A stretch of 64,000 nucleotides of DNA from Linum tenue. Its lineage: Eukaryota > Streptophyta > Magnoliopsida > Malpighiales > Linaceae. This document shows positions 19,550 to 31,385 of this stretch, in pieces. The stretch covers positions 83,694,547 to 83,758,546 of the forward strand of contig CAMGYJ010000005.1 in NCBI GenBank assembly GCA_946122785.1, in the 5' to 3' direction. The number at the start of each line of letters is the position of its first letter. Position 1 is the stretch's first letter. The notes beneath the pieces were generated by a model, which saw only the letters and a list, made by a program, of their open reading frames with translations, did no database searches and had not been told where the DNA came from. A program made the position numbers and the translations under genes.

Positions 19550-22286
19550 CACCCTGTTTGGTTTGGGGTGCAAATAAGGGGGGCGTAAATTATGAGGGGT
19601 AAATACAAAATTCAAAGAAAATGAACTGGTTTGGATAATTTCTATCAGAGAGAAGAGAGCAAATAGGAGTGGAAAACCATTGTTTTGCTTTGCACCTCAA
19701 ATGTTTTTTGTTTCCCGTAGGAGGCTTGAGAGCTTTTTCATCATACTATAACGAGAATTGGGGCGTAAAATGAGAAAGGGGGAGAAGTGAGCAGGTCAAG
19801 GAATAGAAGGTGGGGTCGGGAAATTTGAAGGGTAAAGAAGGAGGAGGGAGGAAGTGCGGATAGGGGGAAAGGGAAGGAAGGAAGTAAATTTATGAAAACC
19901 GGACCGGAAAAAATCGGACCCCGGCACAGATCCGGTTCCGGAAGTATATAAACGGGTGAACTTGGGAAAAAACTGACGTCCTCATTTTCCTTTTTTTTTT
20001 TTTGCCTTAGTAAGATAGTTAATAGATAGGGAATTACAATCAGTTTGAAAATAAAAAAACGGTAATCAGCCAAATGCTGATTCACCGAAGCAAGAGCCTT
20101 TTTCGCCACGCAATGGGCAACCCTGTTAGTTCTACGAGGAGAAAAAACAAAACGAATCACTGAGAAGGAGGACTTCATCAATAGCACTTCCTCAAGGATC
20201 GCTCCGCCTCGGTCATGTTGAACATCATTCTCCATAGCTCGTCGAATCACCAGTTGCAAGTCACCACAAAAACAGACAGAGTACACACCACGAGTTAAAC
20301 ACCAATCCATTGCATCACGTAATGCTAATAATTCCATCAGAAACGCATCTGATATACCTTCATAATACTTGCCATAGGCACAAACTAGTGAGTCCGAAGG
20401 CGAAAAACCAACAAAGCCAATACTCCCCCGTTCATCTCGCCTAGTAGCGCCATCAAACCTTACTAGCAGCCCGCCGAGAGGGCAAGTCGGAGAAGGGAGC
20501 TGCTGTGGAGATCGGCCAGCACGGTGGGGCGCACGGTTGACTGTCGATGTGGCCGCAACCCATTCGTCTCTTTGTTGAGTGAATTGTCTGTGGAGCGGAC
20601 TTGGTAGATACTGGATAGATCATAGCATGCCCAACATCGACCCTTCCAAATTCGCCATGTGAGGAAAACTATTTCAGCTAGCTCTACCTTGTGCAGCTGC
20701 AAACCAAAGAAAATGTGAGCCCAAGCCAAATCAGCAGACATGTTGGCAATTACCACCCGAATGTGATCTTTCCCAGCTAATCTCCAAACTTCCCGAGCCA
20801 CTCTGCAGTCAAATAAACAATGCGAATGGATTCATTAGCAGCCGAACACACAGGACATAAGCTAGATGGACTCAAGGACTTATTCTGCAGAATTTCCAGG
20901 CACGACAGAAAGCCCCTCACGACCCTCCAAAGGAAGAACTTCAGCTTGGGGGAGATAGGCAAACTCCAGAGAGACTTCAAGAACTTGGTGTCTAAATGTG
21001 AGGGGAGAGTATCAAACACCTCTGAGCGTTCGTCCGAGAGGATATGATAACCTGTCTTCACAGTATAAATTCCTGAGTCAGAGTAATGCCAAATAAATTT
21101 ATCCGGCTGAGGAGATGCTGGAAGTGGGATAGACATAATCCATTTGACGCTATCACTGGCAAAATAAGAGCGAATAAGATCAGTATTCCAAGAGCGGGTG
21201 AGAGGATGAATAAGGGAAGCAACAAATGGATTAGCAAGGGTAACTCCAGGAAGTAGAGTAGGGAAAGAAGGAGGGGAGGTAGGCAACCAAGGATCCCCGA
21301 CGATACGAATTGCAGTACCACATCCAACCTGCCATCTTAGCCCTTTTTGCAGAAGTCGACGACCCTCTACAACGCCTTGCCAAGCCCATGAAGGACGAGT
21401 CCTCGTCGAAGCCGAGAGGAAATCACAATGAGGGTGGTATCGAGCCTTGTATAGTCAAGCAAGGGTGGAATTGGGCGATTGAAGGACCTTCCACGCCTGT
21501 TTAGCTAGCATTGCAACATTGAATAGGTCAAAGTCTCGAAATCCAAGACAACCACGAAACTTACTCACACATAGGGCATGCCAAGATACCAATGCATCCC
21601 TTTCTCCTTATCCTGTCCAGCCCACCAGAACTTCGAAAGCTGACCATTCGACGACAAGATGTGGACGGGAGTCTGAACGAAAGCATTGCATAAACTGGTG
21701 TTGCTGACCCAACTGCTTTGATGACTACCTCTTTAGCCGCCAACGAGAGCGCCTTTGATTTCCAGTTGTGGATACGTCCTCATTTTCCCTTCTTTTGATT
21801 AATAATTAAAGAAAAACAAAGGCAAAGGTAAAATCAATGTTACTCTACGGGCTACCTACTCCCTACCGATACTTTCCTTTTCAGTTTTGATCATTTTTTG
21901 TATTCTTACTCTATTTTTCTTTCTTCTAATCAAGAGCTAAGCACCAGTTTATTGCCAGTTTTAATGTCGGTTAATTAACGACTATCCGATAAACCTTGAA
22001 CCTCTTATTAATTCGCATCGATATCCGATTCAGTTTTGACAACAATGGAAGGAAGTGGGTTCGGGTAGGGGAAGTGGATAAAGAAATTAAGAAAGTGGGC
22101 CACATTTTTTTCCTTTTTTTTCTAACTATAATTATTATTAAATTAAAATTCATAATTTATCTCTCATTTTACACCCCTCATTTTTTCTTTCAAACAACAA
22201 TTTACACTCCAATTTATACTCACTTAAATTTACTCCCTCCTACAATTTGCACATCAATTTGCATTCACTCGTTGCCAAACAGAGCG
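19550..22286. mobile_element. Harbinger/Tourist-like element, interrupted by a LINE
   Basis: The left end is CACCCTGTTTGGTTTGG and the inverted right end is CGCTCTGTTTGGCAACG; both are flanked by TAA (19547-19549, 22287-22289), the 3-bp duplication used by PIF/Harbinger transposons. Without the LINE at 19991-21773 and its duplicated 15 bp, the element is about 940 bp and has no transposase, so it is non-autonomous. Confidence 0.6.
19991..21773 (-). mobile_element. 5'-truncated L1-type LINE with 15-bp target duplication
   Basis: ACGTCCTCATTTTCC occurs at 19976-19990 and again at 21774-21788. The minus-strand poly(A) is the T-run 19991-20003. Broken frames read, from right to left, an RT thumb-like stretch (TPVYAMLSFRLP, 21690-21640), the zf-RVT region (LPISPKLKFFLWRVVRGF, then LCPVCSAANESI near 20850), and an RNase H-like end (FVFSPRRTNRVAHCVAKKAL near 20100). 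The 5' half with endonuclease and RT core is missing. Confidence 0.88.
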
Positions 22287-22459
22287 TAAATGTAATAGTC
22301 GATTGATTGTGAAAAAGTTAATTATCCGACCATTTCGGTTAGATGCAATGATTGGTTGGTTGGAATAGGAATGTAATTTTTCAGCAAATCAAGCCATGAC
22401 TATTGACTACCAATTCCCTACCGGAATGCAAACGTTTATCAAATTTCATATACTTCAAC

Positions 22460-22901
22460 TAGAGGTGGCAATTAGGATCCAAATCCATGAATCCAATCCA
22501 ATCCATCCACCAAATTATCCACCTAATCCAATCCATTTAAATCCAATCCATTTGATCCAAATTCAATTGGATTGGTGGATTCATGGATCAATCCATGGAT
22601 CCAAATGACAAATTATGATTTGGTACCTATTTTTTTATATTTTACATTTTAGTACCTAAAACTTATATTTTTATACAAAAAATATCATTGGAAAATTACA
22701 TTTTGGTACCTAAAATTTTTCATTATGACATTTTAGTACCTAAATTTTTCAAAATTTACATTTTGGTTAAAGCCTTGAATGTCATTTGGATTCATGGATC
22801 AATCCACCAATCCATTAGATCCAATCCATGAATCCACTAATCCATTGGATTCGATCTATTTGATCTATGGATCCAACAATCCAATCCAATTATCACCTCT
22901 A
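22460..22901. mobile_element. hAT-like MITE upstream of SUMO
   Basis: 442 bp, starts TAGAGGTGGCAATTAGGAT and ends in the inverse form ATTATCACCTCTA. ACTTCAAC flanks it exactly on both sides (22452-22459 and 22902-22909), the 8-bp duplication of hAT transposition. The interior is built from many ATCCAATCCA units and carries no ORF. Its right end lies 341 bp before the SUMO start codon. Confidence 0.85.
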
Positions 22902-23242
22902 ACTTCAACGGACTGTCAGGGCGAATCCCCACTGGCTTGTTCTCATCGACCACGTGGCCCTCGAAAGTGGGCAAATCCCACGGGCCACGGCCATCCTTCC
23001 TATCCTAGCGTGAATGTAACGCGAAAAAACTTCAGCTCTCTCGTTTGGAGCCGGACCCACAGACCACAGTCGACAATTATCTCTTTTCTTCTGCGCTCTC
23101 CTCCCTACATCAATTGCTATTCATTATTTCTACCACCAGAGTGACTGCGCTGGGAGATACAGAGTTTGGCGTTTCGCTTTCGGAAGTCGCAGAGAAGATC
23201 GGACGGTTGACGGAAGAAAGAAAAGAGAGGCGGATACGAGAT

Positions 23243-24258
23243 ATGTCGGCTACCGGCGGCGGCGGGCAGGAGGAAGACAAGAAGCCCGGGGATCAGGGAG
23301 GTCACATCAACCTCAAAGTCAAGGGCCAGGTAATCATCTGGTTTTACTGTCTGATTTCTCCGTCGGCCAACTGATGGATGCTGGCCTGTGGAATTTTGAT
23401 TCCTGCTGCTGGTTTGTTTTGAGGGTTCAATTTGGAGTTTTTGTTAGCCGTGTCCATTAGCTTGGTTTGCAGCGGAATCCTGTGTTAGGTTTTACTAAAG
23501 CAGGACTGGGTCTCGTTCGTTTATGCTTGAGATTGATTTGCTATGGGAACATGAGCTTTTGAGTAATGGGCTTCATGTTGCCTTGTCCTCCTCTACTCGC
23601 AGCTAGGAAAAGAAGAAGAAAAAAACTAGTTGCCAGGAAACAAGTAGTGATTTTGAAATCAGGATATATGGGATGTTGTTCTGTTCACTGCTAGATAAAT
23701 TGGTGGCTGCGACTGCATCTTTGATCCTCCAGATGAAATGGGTTGCTTGCTTTTATCTTAACTTGGTACTTGGGTGATTTGGCATTCTGCTTGTATTCAG
23801 TACTTTCCAACTAGCTCCTACCTTGTTGGTGTTTTCTGTTTTTATTTACCTAACAATGTCTTGATTTTGCAGGATGGGAACGAGGTGTTCTTCAGGATCA
23901 AGCGCAGCACCCAGCTTCGCAAATTGATGACAGCATACTGCGATAGACAGTCGGTGGACCTCAACTCCATCGCGTTCCTGTTCGATGGTCGTAGGCTGCG
24001 TGTCGACCAGACCCCAGACGAGGTGAGCCCTTCTTTGCTTTCCATTACCTTCTCATTAGCAGGCCGCCCAAATTTCTGTTTCTACTGGCCGTAGAGCCCT
24101 GGAGATCGTTACTTCCGTTGCTCTCGTTGTCTGGCTGATTATTTGCTCTCGTTGTCTGGCTGATTATGGTTCGACTTCTTTGATAGCTTGAAATGGAAGA
24201 TGGAGATGAAATTGATGCAATGCTGCACCAGACGGGTGGTTTCCGAGGATGGCTTTAA
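23243..24258 (+). CDS. SUMO1: SUMO, small ubiquitin-like modifier
   Basis: A ubiquitin-fold protein that, after C-terminal processing to a diglycine, is conjugated to Lys of target proteins. Three exons, 23243-23329, 23873-24022 and 24187-24258, all with GT-AG introns in phase 0, encode 102 aa. The sequence is nearly that of plant SUMO1/2: EEDKKP at 10-15, [19 protein letters not shown] (21-39), [20 protein letters not shown] (47-66) and MLHQTGG with the mature diglycine at 96-97. The processed tail is the five residues FRGWL, ending in a hydrophobic pair; this tail varies between plant copies. The N-terminal arm is Gly-rich (SATGGGGQ). The family symbol is used loosely, since SUMO1 and SUMO2 cannot be told apart here. 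It is convergent with the KDEL receptor gene. Confidence 0.96.
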
Positions 24259-24692
24259 CTTGTACGTAGTAGTAGTAAGGGACGGGGATTATTATATGCC
24301 TTGAGAGAGCTGATGGACATCGAAACTGGAAGTTTGGTTCTGTTCTAACAATACGCTGGATTTTGTAATAGTTTCAAAGAGTCGTGTGATTACGCTTCTG
24401 TTGTTTCCTGCTGTTTCCGATGTTATGGCCATGCTTTCTACCAAATCAAGCAATGATTTTGTGTGCGGTCTCGCAGTGGTCATAGTATTCTGAGAGGACA
24501 AAACCAACCGGAGTAGACATCTCTTAAAGTGCATGTCCTTAGTTTAGAACTGCTATGGGTTCAACCATCATTAGACAGTGAAAAGGACAGAAGTCCATAA
24601 ACAGCAACAACAAAACTTGACTGTTCCCAAAACGAATCCTGTCTCCACGGGTTGCACGAGCCTACAAATCTTCAGCTAGCATACGAAATCAC

Positions 24693-27110
24693 TCATGCTG
24701 GTAACTGGAGCTTCTTGTGGTTCTTCCAACTGCATGGCAGATATTTCGCCGTCAAATGAAGGGGCTGAGAGTCGAGAAATTGTGATAACAGTGGAATTAC
24801 TGGTTAATAAGACACCTAGTTACCTCTCAAAGTAATAGTAAAAGAAGTCGGCATACAGCAACGTTTGTATGAGCCCTGAAATCCAAGCTGCGGAACAGAT
24901 GCAAATTGGCAACCATTCATGTTAAGATCATACAAAATATTCACAGGGGGTAGAAAATTAGACAGTTTCAAAGAATCACAAGTGAAGATCACGCATGGTG
25001 AAGCTCCGCCTCTACTTGGTTCTGAGGACTTGAGCCAGTTCTGCTATATGTGTACACAATTATTCCAAACTGAAGAGCTTGGATGTACGCATCATATGAA
25101 GCTGTCCTTTGGAAAATATATCCAAATGAAAGCTCATGTAAACCAGCATCCAGCTCTATAGTGTTTTAGACAATCACAGAGGAAAGTGATAAATTTGGGA
25201 ACATTGGTTTCTAGAAGTGCAAGCACAGGGAGGTGTGTAGTTAAAGCATCCCTTGTCTAATCCAAATGTGACTGCGTGCAGGGAAATAAAATCTTAATAT
25301 CAAAGTTACGCAGTCCATCAACCCTACCATTAGAGAGGATAATGGAAGAAAACATTGGGCAGTTCATGTAGTAACAGATAATCACAAAGCATGTGTGAAT
25401 CTGCAGGAAGAAGGGGGAGGAGAAAAAAAGAGGTAAATAGAGCAGCCCATACTTATCCAGTGAACATAGTGCGGCTCTGTGAAGTAACGATAGATCCAGT
25501 TGAGTATATAAAGGGCCCGGTAAGCACTGCAATCGAAATAGCAATTGATTATTTAGATTTCATAAAGTACAGTTTCTCTGTATCTGAGTTTAAGACCAAG
25601 AGAACTGATCTTATCAACTAAAACACTAACCAATCTCCATGATTCAATTATCATGAAACTATATACCTACTCATCCATGGGAATTCAAAGTCTACATAGA
25701 AGGCAGAGCTGGTTATAATTAAGGTATTGTGCAAACTGACTTATCTGACACAATATTTCAGGGAACTCGGACTTCATAGGCAACAAAGGCACTGGAGAAA
25801 CAAGAGCTTACCCCAGCAGAAACACATATTGACCTGTCAAATTGTCAATATTTCTGGTTCGCTGCAACAGTACAAGCTGAGGAAGTATGACAACTGCTTC
25901 TAGGAATATGGAAAATGTCCACATCACCTGTACAACACAGAAAGAGGTCAGAAAAAAAACAGGCTATACTCTAGCTAACAAAGCCCCGATGAGACACGTA
26001 AATGGGGTTGAAAGCTTTATTGCATAGAATGAACAGATGATCCCAGCCACAAGAAGAGAGAAATGTAAAACAATGTGCAACCTAACCTCCAGAAATGAGA
26101 ATTTCTCGTGAATAAGAAGGGCCAAGAGCAGACAAGGGAGGACGAGGAACCAGTGGCGGAAGGTATCTTGATCCTTATCATAAGATCTCCGGACAAGCTT
26201 GTGGTGTTTCATGTACCATATAATTGAGAATGTGCTTCCTAAGAATATTAACTTCATGATGGTATTATAGATGGATACAAAAGAGGTAAACATGTCCAAA
26301 TAGCGAGTGATAAAAACAAGTGCATATAGTTCCTGGGTCTTTAAAGAGACACCTGCATACAACAAAGAGCAGGTCACAATTGAGAAGTATAGAATCAATA
26401 TGAACAGCGTCCCAGTTAGATTAATGGAAAACATAGAACCTAGCAGTTAAAAACCCATTATCTAGGTGATCACCGCAACGTATTTAGAGTGTCGAACGTA
26501 TCATTGGGAATTCAACACAGTAATACAGTATCAATCATACTATATCCGGTCCCATTGTCCAAGAACTCAGTACAACCAAGGTTGGAAAGATTCTACAGTG
26601 AAAGCAAACATTACTCTAACTCAGCTGCTTGAAAGTAGAAGCTATGGAACTGGAAAATAGATTCCAAATCATTCAAACCCTTCCCTATAATAGATCTCAA
26701 CTGGTACATCACCATATTTCTCAACATGCCAATCCAGCACGAAGCAAGGCCAGGGAAGTTGTAAATCGGTAACCATTTAACCCAGTTTCATTGAGCAAGA
26801 AACGAGCGTAGCATAAACTGTGACCGCAAATGAGCAATATCTAGCCAAAATAAACCGAATTCAATCATTCCAATCCAGATCTCCTCCCACATTTCTGAAC
26901 GTATCGCCCCCTCAAGATACCTCTTACCTACTATTTCGTTTAGCAAATTACAGACCTCCATCTCTCGAGACGCTCCAAAATATCGGAATATTACCGAGGT
27001 GAGAAAGAAGCATACGTACCAGCACAAGACTTAATGGTGTGGATCTTGAGCAGCAGGACGAGAACGCTGGCGAGGTGAGTCATATCACCAGCTAATCTGA
27101 ATATATTCAT
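24693..27110 (-). CDS. ERD2: ER lumen protein-retaining receptor (KDEL receptor, ERD2)
   Basis: A Golgi/ER seven-helix receptor that binds the K/HDEL C-terminus of ER proteins and returns them in COPI vesicles. Six exons by eye: 27110-27020, 26352-26087, 25927-25812, 25526-25453, 24887-24824 and 24729-24693. All have GT-AG introns and consistent phases, totalling 215 aa, the standard family length. Landmarks: MNIFRLAGDMTHLASVLVLL at the start, GVSLKTQELYALVF, RYLDMFTSFVS, YDKDQDTFRHWFLVLPC, LLQRTRNIDNLTGQYVF, WIYRYFTEPHYVHWI and YADFFYYYF, ending in the Lys-rich tail NHKKLQLPA. The start ATG precedes the conserved N-terminus. If exon 5 were read through, the frame would stop at once, so the last intron is needed. 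Intron 1 is long (27019-26353). Its 3' end is 434 bp from that of SUMO. Confidence 0.96.
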
Positions 27111-27551
27111 CTTTCCTTCCTCTTACACTCTAACTCTCCTCCTCGTGCCACTACTGCTGCTGCTACTTCCGCCGCTCTCAGGACTGGATCCAGGGGAAGG
27201 AGGCAGAATACCGTACGTAGCTTTCTGCAGAATCTCGAAAATTCCGGCGATCGGCGATTCAAATCTCAGTTCAGTTGTGGAGGGCAGACCTCTGCTCAGG
27301 GTGCACGAATGGCGGGAGAAAGAGCTTCTGCGCTTTGGAGTGGTTCTGGTTCTGGACTCTGGTGAGACGGTGGCTTGGAGGGACGGTGGATCTTGCGAGA
27401 AAATGAACGGAATATGAATCCTATTTATGTTTCTCTTTTCCGGTCTTACGGTTTGTCCTCTTAATTTCTCTTATTTTTTTGCTTCCAGCCAATCATTTTA
27501 CGCCACCTAATATTTCATGACACATCTCAACCTTCTTTCCCCAGTCCCCAC
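27111..27551 (-). promoter_or_regulatory. 5' leader and promoter region of ERD2
   Basis: CT-rich on the plus strand near the ATG (CTTTCCTTCCTCTTACACTC), as is common in plant leaders. No unambiguous TATA box was found. A hAT-like MITE begins at 27552, 442 bp upstream of the start codon. Confidence 0.35.
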
Positions 27552-27993
27552 TAGGAATGGCAAAGGTCCGGGGCGGGTTTCTTGGTACCCAGAACCGCCC
27601 GTGGCAGGTCGGGTTCAGGTCGGGTAATTGATCACGGGTCGCGGGTCGGGGCAGGTCGATCCAATGGGTATGCAATTTATATGAAAACATTAGAAATATT
27701 CGTTATTTTTATTATAAGACTAAAAAAACTAACAATATTATGACAATTGTAGTTAAATTATTGGAGAAATTGAGGTTTTTACTAATTTACAACTTTATTA
27801 TAGCCAAAATATGAAGCAATAAAAGGAAAATTCTAAGTAATTTGAATAAGATTACATGTAATTTAGACAAGAACGGGTCGAGAATGGGGCGGTTCAGGGC
27901 AGGTCGGGTCGATTAGACTACCCATGCCCGCCCCGCCCCAAAACAGGTCAAACAGGTCGGGTAAAACGGGTCAGGTCGAAATTGCCATCCCTA
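27552..27993. mobile_element. hAT-like MITE, family A copy 1
   Basis: 442 bp with ends TAGGAATGGCAA and TTGCCATCCCTA and an exact 8-bp duplication GTCCCCAC at 27544-27551 and 27994-28001. The subterminal parts are GGTCGGGTC-rich. It is closely related to 30683-31119, sharing for example CCAATGGGTATGCAATTTAT. Confidence 0.9.
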
Positions 27994-28001
27994 GTCCCCA
28001 C

Positions 28002-28436
28002 ACGTTATGCGGTTAAATACCAAAGTGGTTCCTCCAAAACTTAAATACCACAAAATGATCTCTTGGAAGTTGAAACAAAAAATAATTAAATACATTCCAA
28101 AGTAATCAAAATCGTGTTATAAAATTTAAAAGCATACGATTTTACGTTTATAGATCACTAAAGTTTTTCTATGCAAAATTTCAGTTTTTGTAACTTATGT
28201 AGTTAAAAACTCGCCTTAAACTTAAAAACATACGATTTTACGCTTCTAGATAACCTAAAATGTTTCTACGTAGAAACTCGCTTTTGACTACATTGTACAC
28301 CCATCTACTTTACTGTTTTCAACAAACCTAGGTTCTTAACCCGACTTGGGATACGGTCAGTAACTAAATCTAGACTTTTAGATTTAAGTGGCCACAGAAA
28401 ATCCAGATCTAAAGATTGTGAATTAAATGCATTTTA
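28002..28436. other. intergenic, weak internal repeat
   Basis: AT-rich with no gene. A block containing CATACGATTTTACG occurs at about 28131-28147 and again at about 28228-28242, each followed by a TAGAT segment and then a TTTTTCTA/TTTCTACG segment, so a diverged duplication of roughly 95 bp is present. Confidence 0.5.
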
Positions 28437-28787
28437 GGGGTCGTTTGCTTCAAGGATTTGGACGTGGGATTTGGTTCTCAAATCCAACACATGAAGGATT
28501 TGTCCAAAAATCATTGTTTGTTGAGCCAAAATGGAGGGTACCAAATCCGTGGGGTCCACTGATTTGGGGCTCCAAATCCGTGGGCCCCACGGATTTGTAA
28601 ATCCCACCTCATACCCTGGGATTTGGAGACAAGTTGAAAAATCATCAAATCCATGATAAAAATAGCTCAACAAACAAAAGATTTTCTCAAATCCATAATG
28701 CCCAAAATCCCTAATAAATCCCAAGGTTTTTAATTATCAAATCCATGACAAAACCCTCGTTATAAAATCCTTGAAGCAAACCACCCC
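28437..28787. mobile_element. Tourist/Harbinger-like MITE
   Basis: 351 bp with inverted ends GGGGTCGTTTGCTTCAAGGA and GGGGTGGTTTGCTTCAAGGA, flanked by TTA on both sides (28434-28436 and 28788-28790), as for PIF/Harbinger insertions. The interior is full of AAATCC/GGATTT units and has no ORF. Confidence 0.85.
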
Positions 28788-28849
28788 TTATTTTCCTTAG
28801 TTCTTTAATCGGCTTTTATCTTCTTCGTTCTAACTTGGATTTCAATTTG

Positions 28850-29545
28850 TTTTGCGCAGATGGAACGAGTTCGTTGTGCTCTACAAAATGAGATCAATTT
28901 TCAATAGAATTTAGCGTGTAATAAATTATATTTGTTAATTTATGGTTAGATTGAGTTTAATTAGTGTGCCCCAATGTCTCGGTTAATGGTTTTTATTCAT
29001 ATAGATGATGTCTGCATGCGTTTTGCCATGTTTTGATGATATAGAGACTTAGCTTAGGTAGAGCTGACCGTCTTCCTTTGTTGAATGCTCACCTAATTAT
29101 ATTGATGCTCTTGAATTTTTACATGACGATTGACTTATTCGTGTGATGTGTCCATGGGTTAAACCTGTTTAGAGAGGGTAGGTTGTAACCCTAATCAAGA
29201 AATCCGGCTTTGGTCACCCAATGCACTACGATATCAATTCGAGTCATACTTGATTCGGATTGGAGTTGTTAGTGTTGTGATTGATCGAGATTATAAATTT
29301 AAAGCTTAATGAAAAGTGAAAACAAACACTACATCATCCTAACCTTGTCCCTTTAAAGAACGGTGCCAATAACCTCAATGATCCTACTCAACCTTCAATC
29401 GATGAAGTTGTGCGGAGATGAAGTTGTGTAGAAAAAGGAACAGCCTGCGACCTATCACTGTAGCTCCTCAGCATAAGGCGCCCTACCCTTCTATAGTCAT
29501 AACAAAACTTGCAAAAGCAAGTGCAACATGATGTGGGATATAAAA
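28850..29545 (+). repeat. LTR and leader-like retroelement debris
   Basis: AT-rich text with the style of a gypsy LTR end and leader (TTAAACCTGTTTAGAGAGGG, GGTTGTAACCCTAATCAAG), directly before a gag fragment. No exact boundaries or primer site could be fixed. Confidence 0.35.
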
Positions 29546-29552
29546 AAAATTC

Positions 29553-29765
29553 TTGGAAATGCTTGGAAAGATCAAGATCAACGTTCCACTAATAAATACA
29601 ATAATTAAAATGCCTCAATATGCAAAATTTATGAACCGAGGTGCTAGCATAGAAGAAAAGGTTGTGGGACATATCCTCTGTTCAATTGAGGGCCAAGTGT
29701 TCAGCCGTACTAAACCAAAGAAGGACTCCGTAAAAGCATTGAGACCTAGGGAGTTTCTTTCCTAG
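29553..29765 (+). pseudogene. Ty3/gypsy gag-pol linker fragment
   Basis: The frame reads GKIKINVPLINTIIKMPQYA and then KFMN, corresponding to the conserved segment between gag and protease of Athila/Tat-type plant gypsy elements (family form I-N-I-P-L-x-x-x-I-x-x-x-P-x-Y-A-K-F). The rest of the frame is diverged and no protease follows. Confidence 0.55.
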
Positions 29766-30029
29766 ACGATTCTGGTACTATTTTAAATGTGAGGCCATAT
29801 TGTTTGTTTAAGAAATTGAATTTAGGAAGTCTTTCACTCATTCGTATGAAAGTTTAGTTAGCAGAAAAATTGTCGTCACGTCAACCTATAGGCATGCTAG
29901 AGGATGTTATGGTAATCTGATACCTGGTCCTTTAGTAGATATGGATACTAATGAAAATTATGCTAATTTGATACTTGGTCCTTTCGTCTAATGGCAATCC
30001 ATAGAGAGTATTACATAAATATTGATTGT

Positions 30030-30400
30030 ACGTATGTGGATGACCATGGACCATAGTAGGGTAGATCCCACATTATATGCTCAATCGAGTGTTACATATA
30101 ACACCTTTGTTCTACATTTGAATTTTCATCTATGTCCCATTATCTTTCATTTATATGTATTGATATTAGAATGTAATGGTCAGTAGATTTGTGCTTATAA
30201 ATACAACACATCATTATACCAAGTGAGTTCATGAATAATAAACATTATTCTTCCTTCTTCTCTTATGTCTTTTCCTTCAAAACTCTTCTCCTATACTTGT
30301 TCATCTTCATCATTATTTTTATAATATTATTTATATAATACATAGTATTTTGAGAATATAAAGTACTTGCATCCTTTTCAATAGCCAAACAATTATTTGG
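30030..30400 (+). repeat. possible copia-type LTR remnant
   Basis: GTGCTTATAAATACAACACA near 30191 looks like an LTR promoter, followed by AAGTGAGTTCATGAATAATA as in many plant copia LTRs. No partner LTR is visible. Confidence 0.35.
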
Positions 30401-30454
30401 CGACAAATATCATATAAATTAGAATACTTTATGCAATTAGGAAGGTTTTTCTGC

Positions 30455-30657
30455 AAACAGATTCTACTTCAGCAATGAATCTGATAACTAGTACCACGTC
30501 GAGTAATCCATATTTTAGTGTCAACGCAGAGATCAGGCGTATGATAGACTACCCTTCGGAAGTTAAGACTCAACATGTTTTCAGGGAATCAAACTTTGTT
30601 GCAGATAATCTAGCTTTTTTTGGTCATTCATTGCCTATCGAGCTTGATATATTTTAG
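30455..30657 (+). pseudogene. LINE RNase H-like C-terminal fragment
   Basis: The frame reads QTDSTSAMNLI, then EVKTQHVFRESNFVADNLAF and FGHSLPIELDIF, which is the ending of the RNase H-like domain (RVT_3) seen in plant LINEs. The upstream part is missing. A hAT-like MITE starts 25 bp downstream. Confidence 0.6.
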
Positions 30658-30682
30658 GCTCCGTGCAATACACTATTATTAG

Positions 30683-31119
30683 TAGGAACGGCAATGGGGC
30701 AGGTCCGGGGCGGGTTTCTTGGTACACAGACCCGTCTCATGGCAGGTCGGGTAATTTATTATGGGTCACAGGTCGGGGCAGGTCGATCCAATGAGTATGC
30801 AATTTATATAAAATATTAGAAATATTCGTTATTTTTATTATAAGATCAAGAAAACAAACAAAATTATGATAAATTTAGCTATATTATTGGAGAAATTGAG
30901 GTTTTCACTAATTTACAACTTTATTATAACTAAAATATGATGTAATAAAAAGAAAATCCTAAGTAATTTGATTAAGATTACAATTAATTTAGTCAAGAAC
31001 GGGTCTAGAATGGGATGGGTCAGGGCAAGTCGGGTCTATAAGAGTACCCATGCCCGCCCTATCCCGCCTCAGACCAAACAGGTCGAGTAAAATGGGTCAG
31101 GTCGAAATTTTCATCCCTA
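30683..31119. mobile_element. hAT-like MITE, family A copy 2
   Basis: 437 bp, starts TAGGAACGGCAA and ends TTTTCATCCCTA. The 8-bp flanks are ATTATTAG (30675-30682) and GTTATTAG (31120-31127), seven of eight matching. It is very similar to 27552-27993 along its length, so both derive from one MITE family. Confidence 0.88.
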
Positions 31120-31174
31120 GTTATTAGTTGTACTATGATTGAGTTGGAGGGAATATTTCTCGCTCTGATCCGTA

Positions 31175-31360
31175 ATTGGGCACAAACTATTCAATATGAA
31201 AATTTTGGCACAAACTACATCTATGTGGTTTTGCGCCAGATTTGTCATAATTGAATAGTTTATGACACATGTCATAAAACGCACATAGATTGTGCCAGAT
31301 TTGTCATATTGAATAGTTTAGTACACAAATTTCACTTTTTGAATAGTTTGGGCTTCCTTG
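31175..31360. repeat. inverted-repeat segment, probable MITE
   Basis: GCACAAACTATTCAATATGA near 31180 has an inverse partner near 31293-31320 (TCATATTGAATAGTTTAGTAC), and a further CAAACTATTCAA inverse occurs near 31339-31350. The arrangement is palindromic, but no target duplication is clear. Confidence 0.45.
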
Positions 31361-31385
31361 TGGAATTAGCCCTTAGTTTTATGTT

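Noticed and set aside
25391..25621. Plus-strand ORF of 76 codons
   Set aside because: It overlaps exon 4 and introns of the KDEL receptor on the other strand and has no domain.
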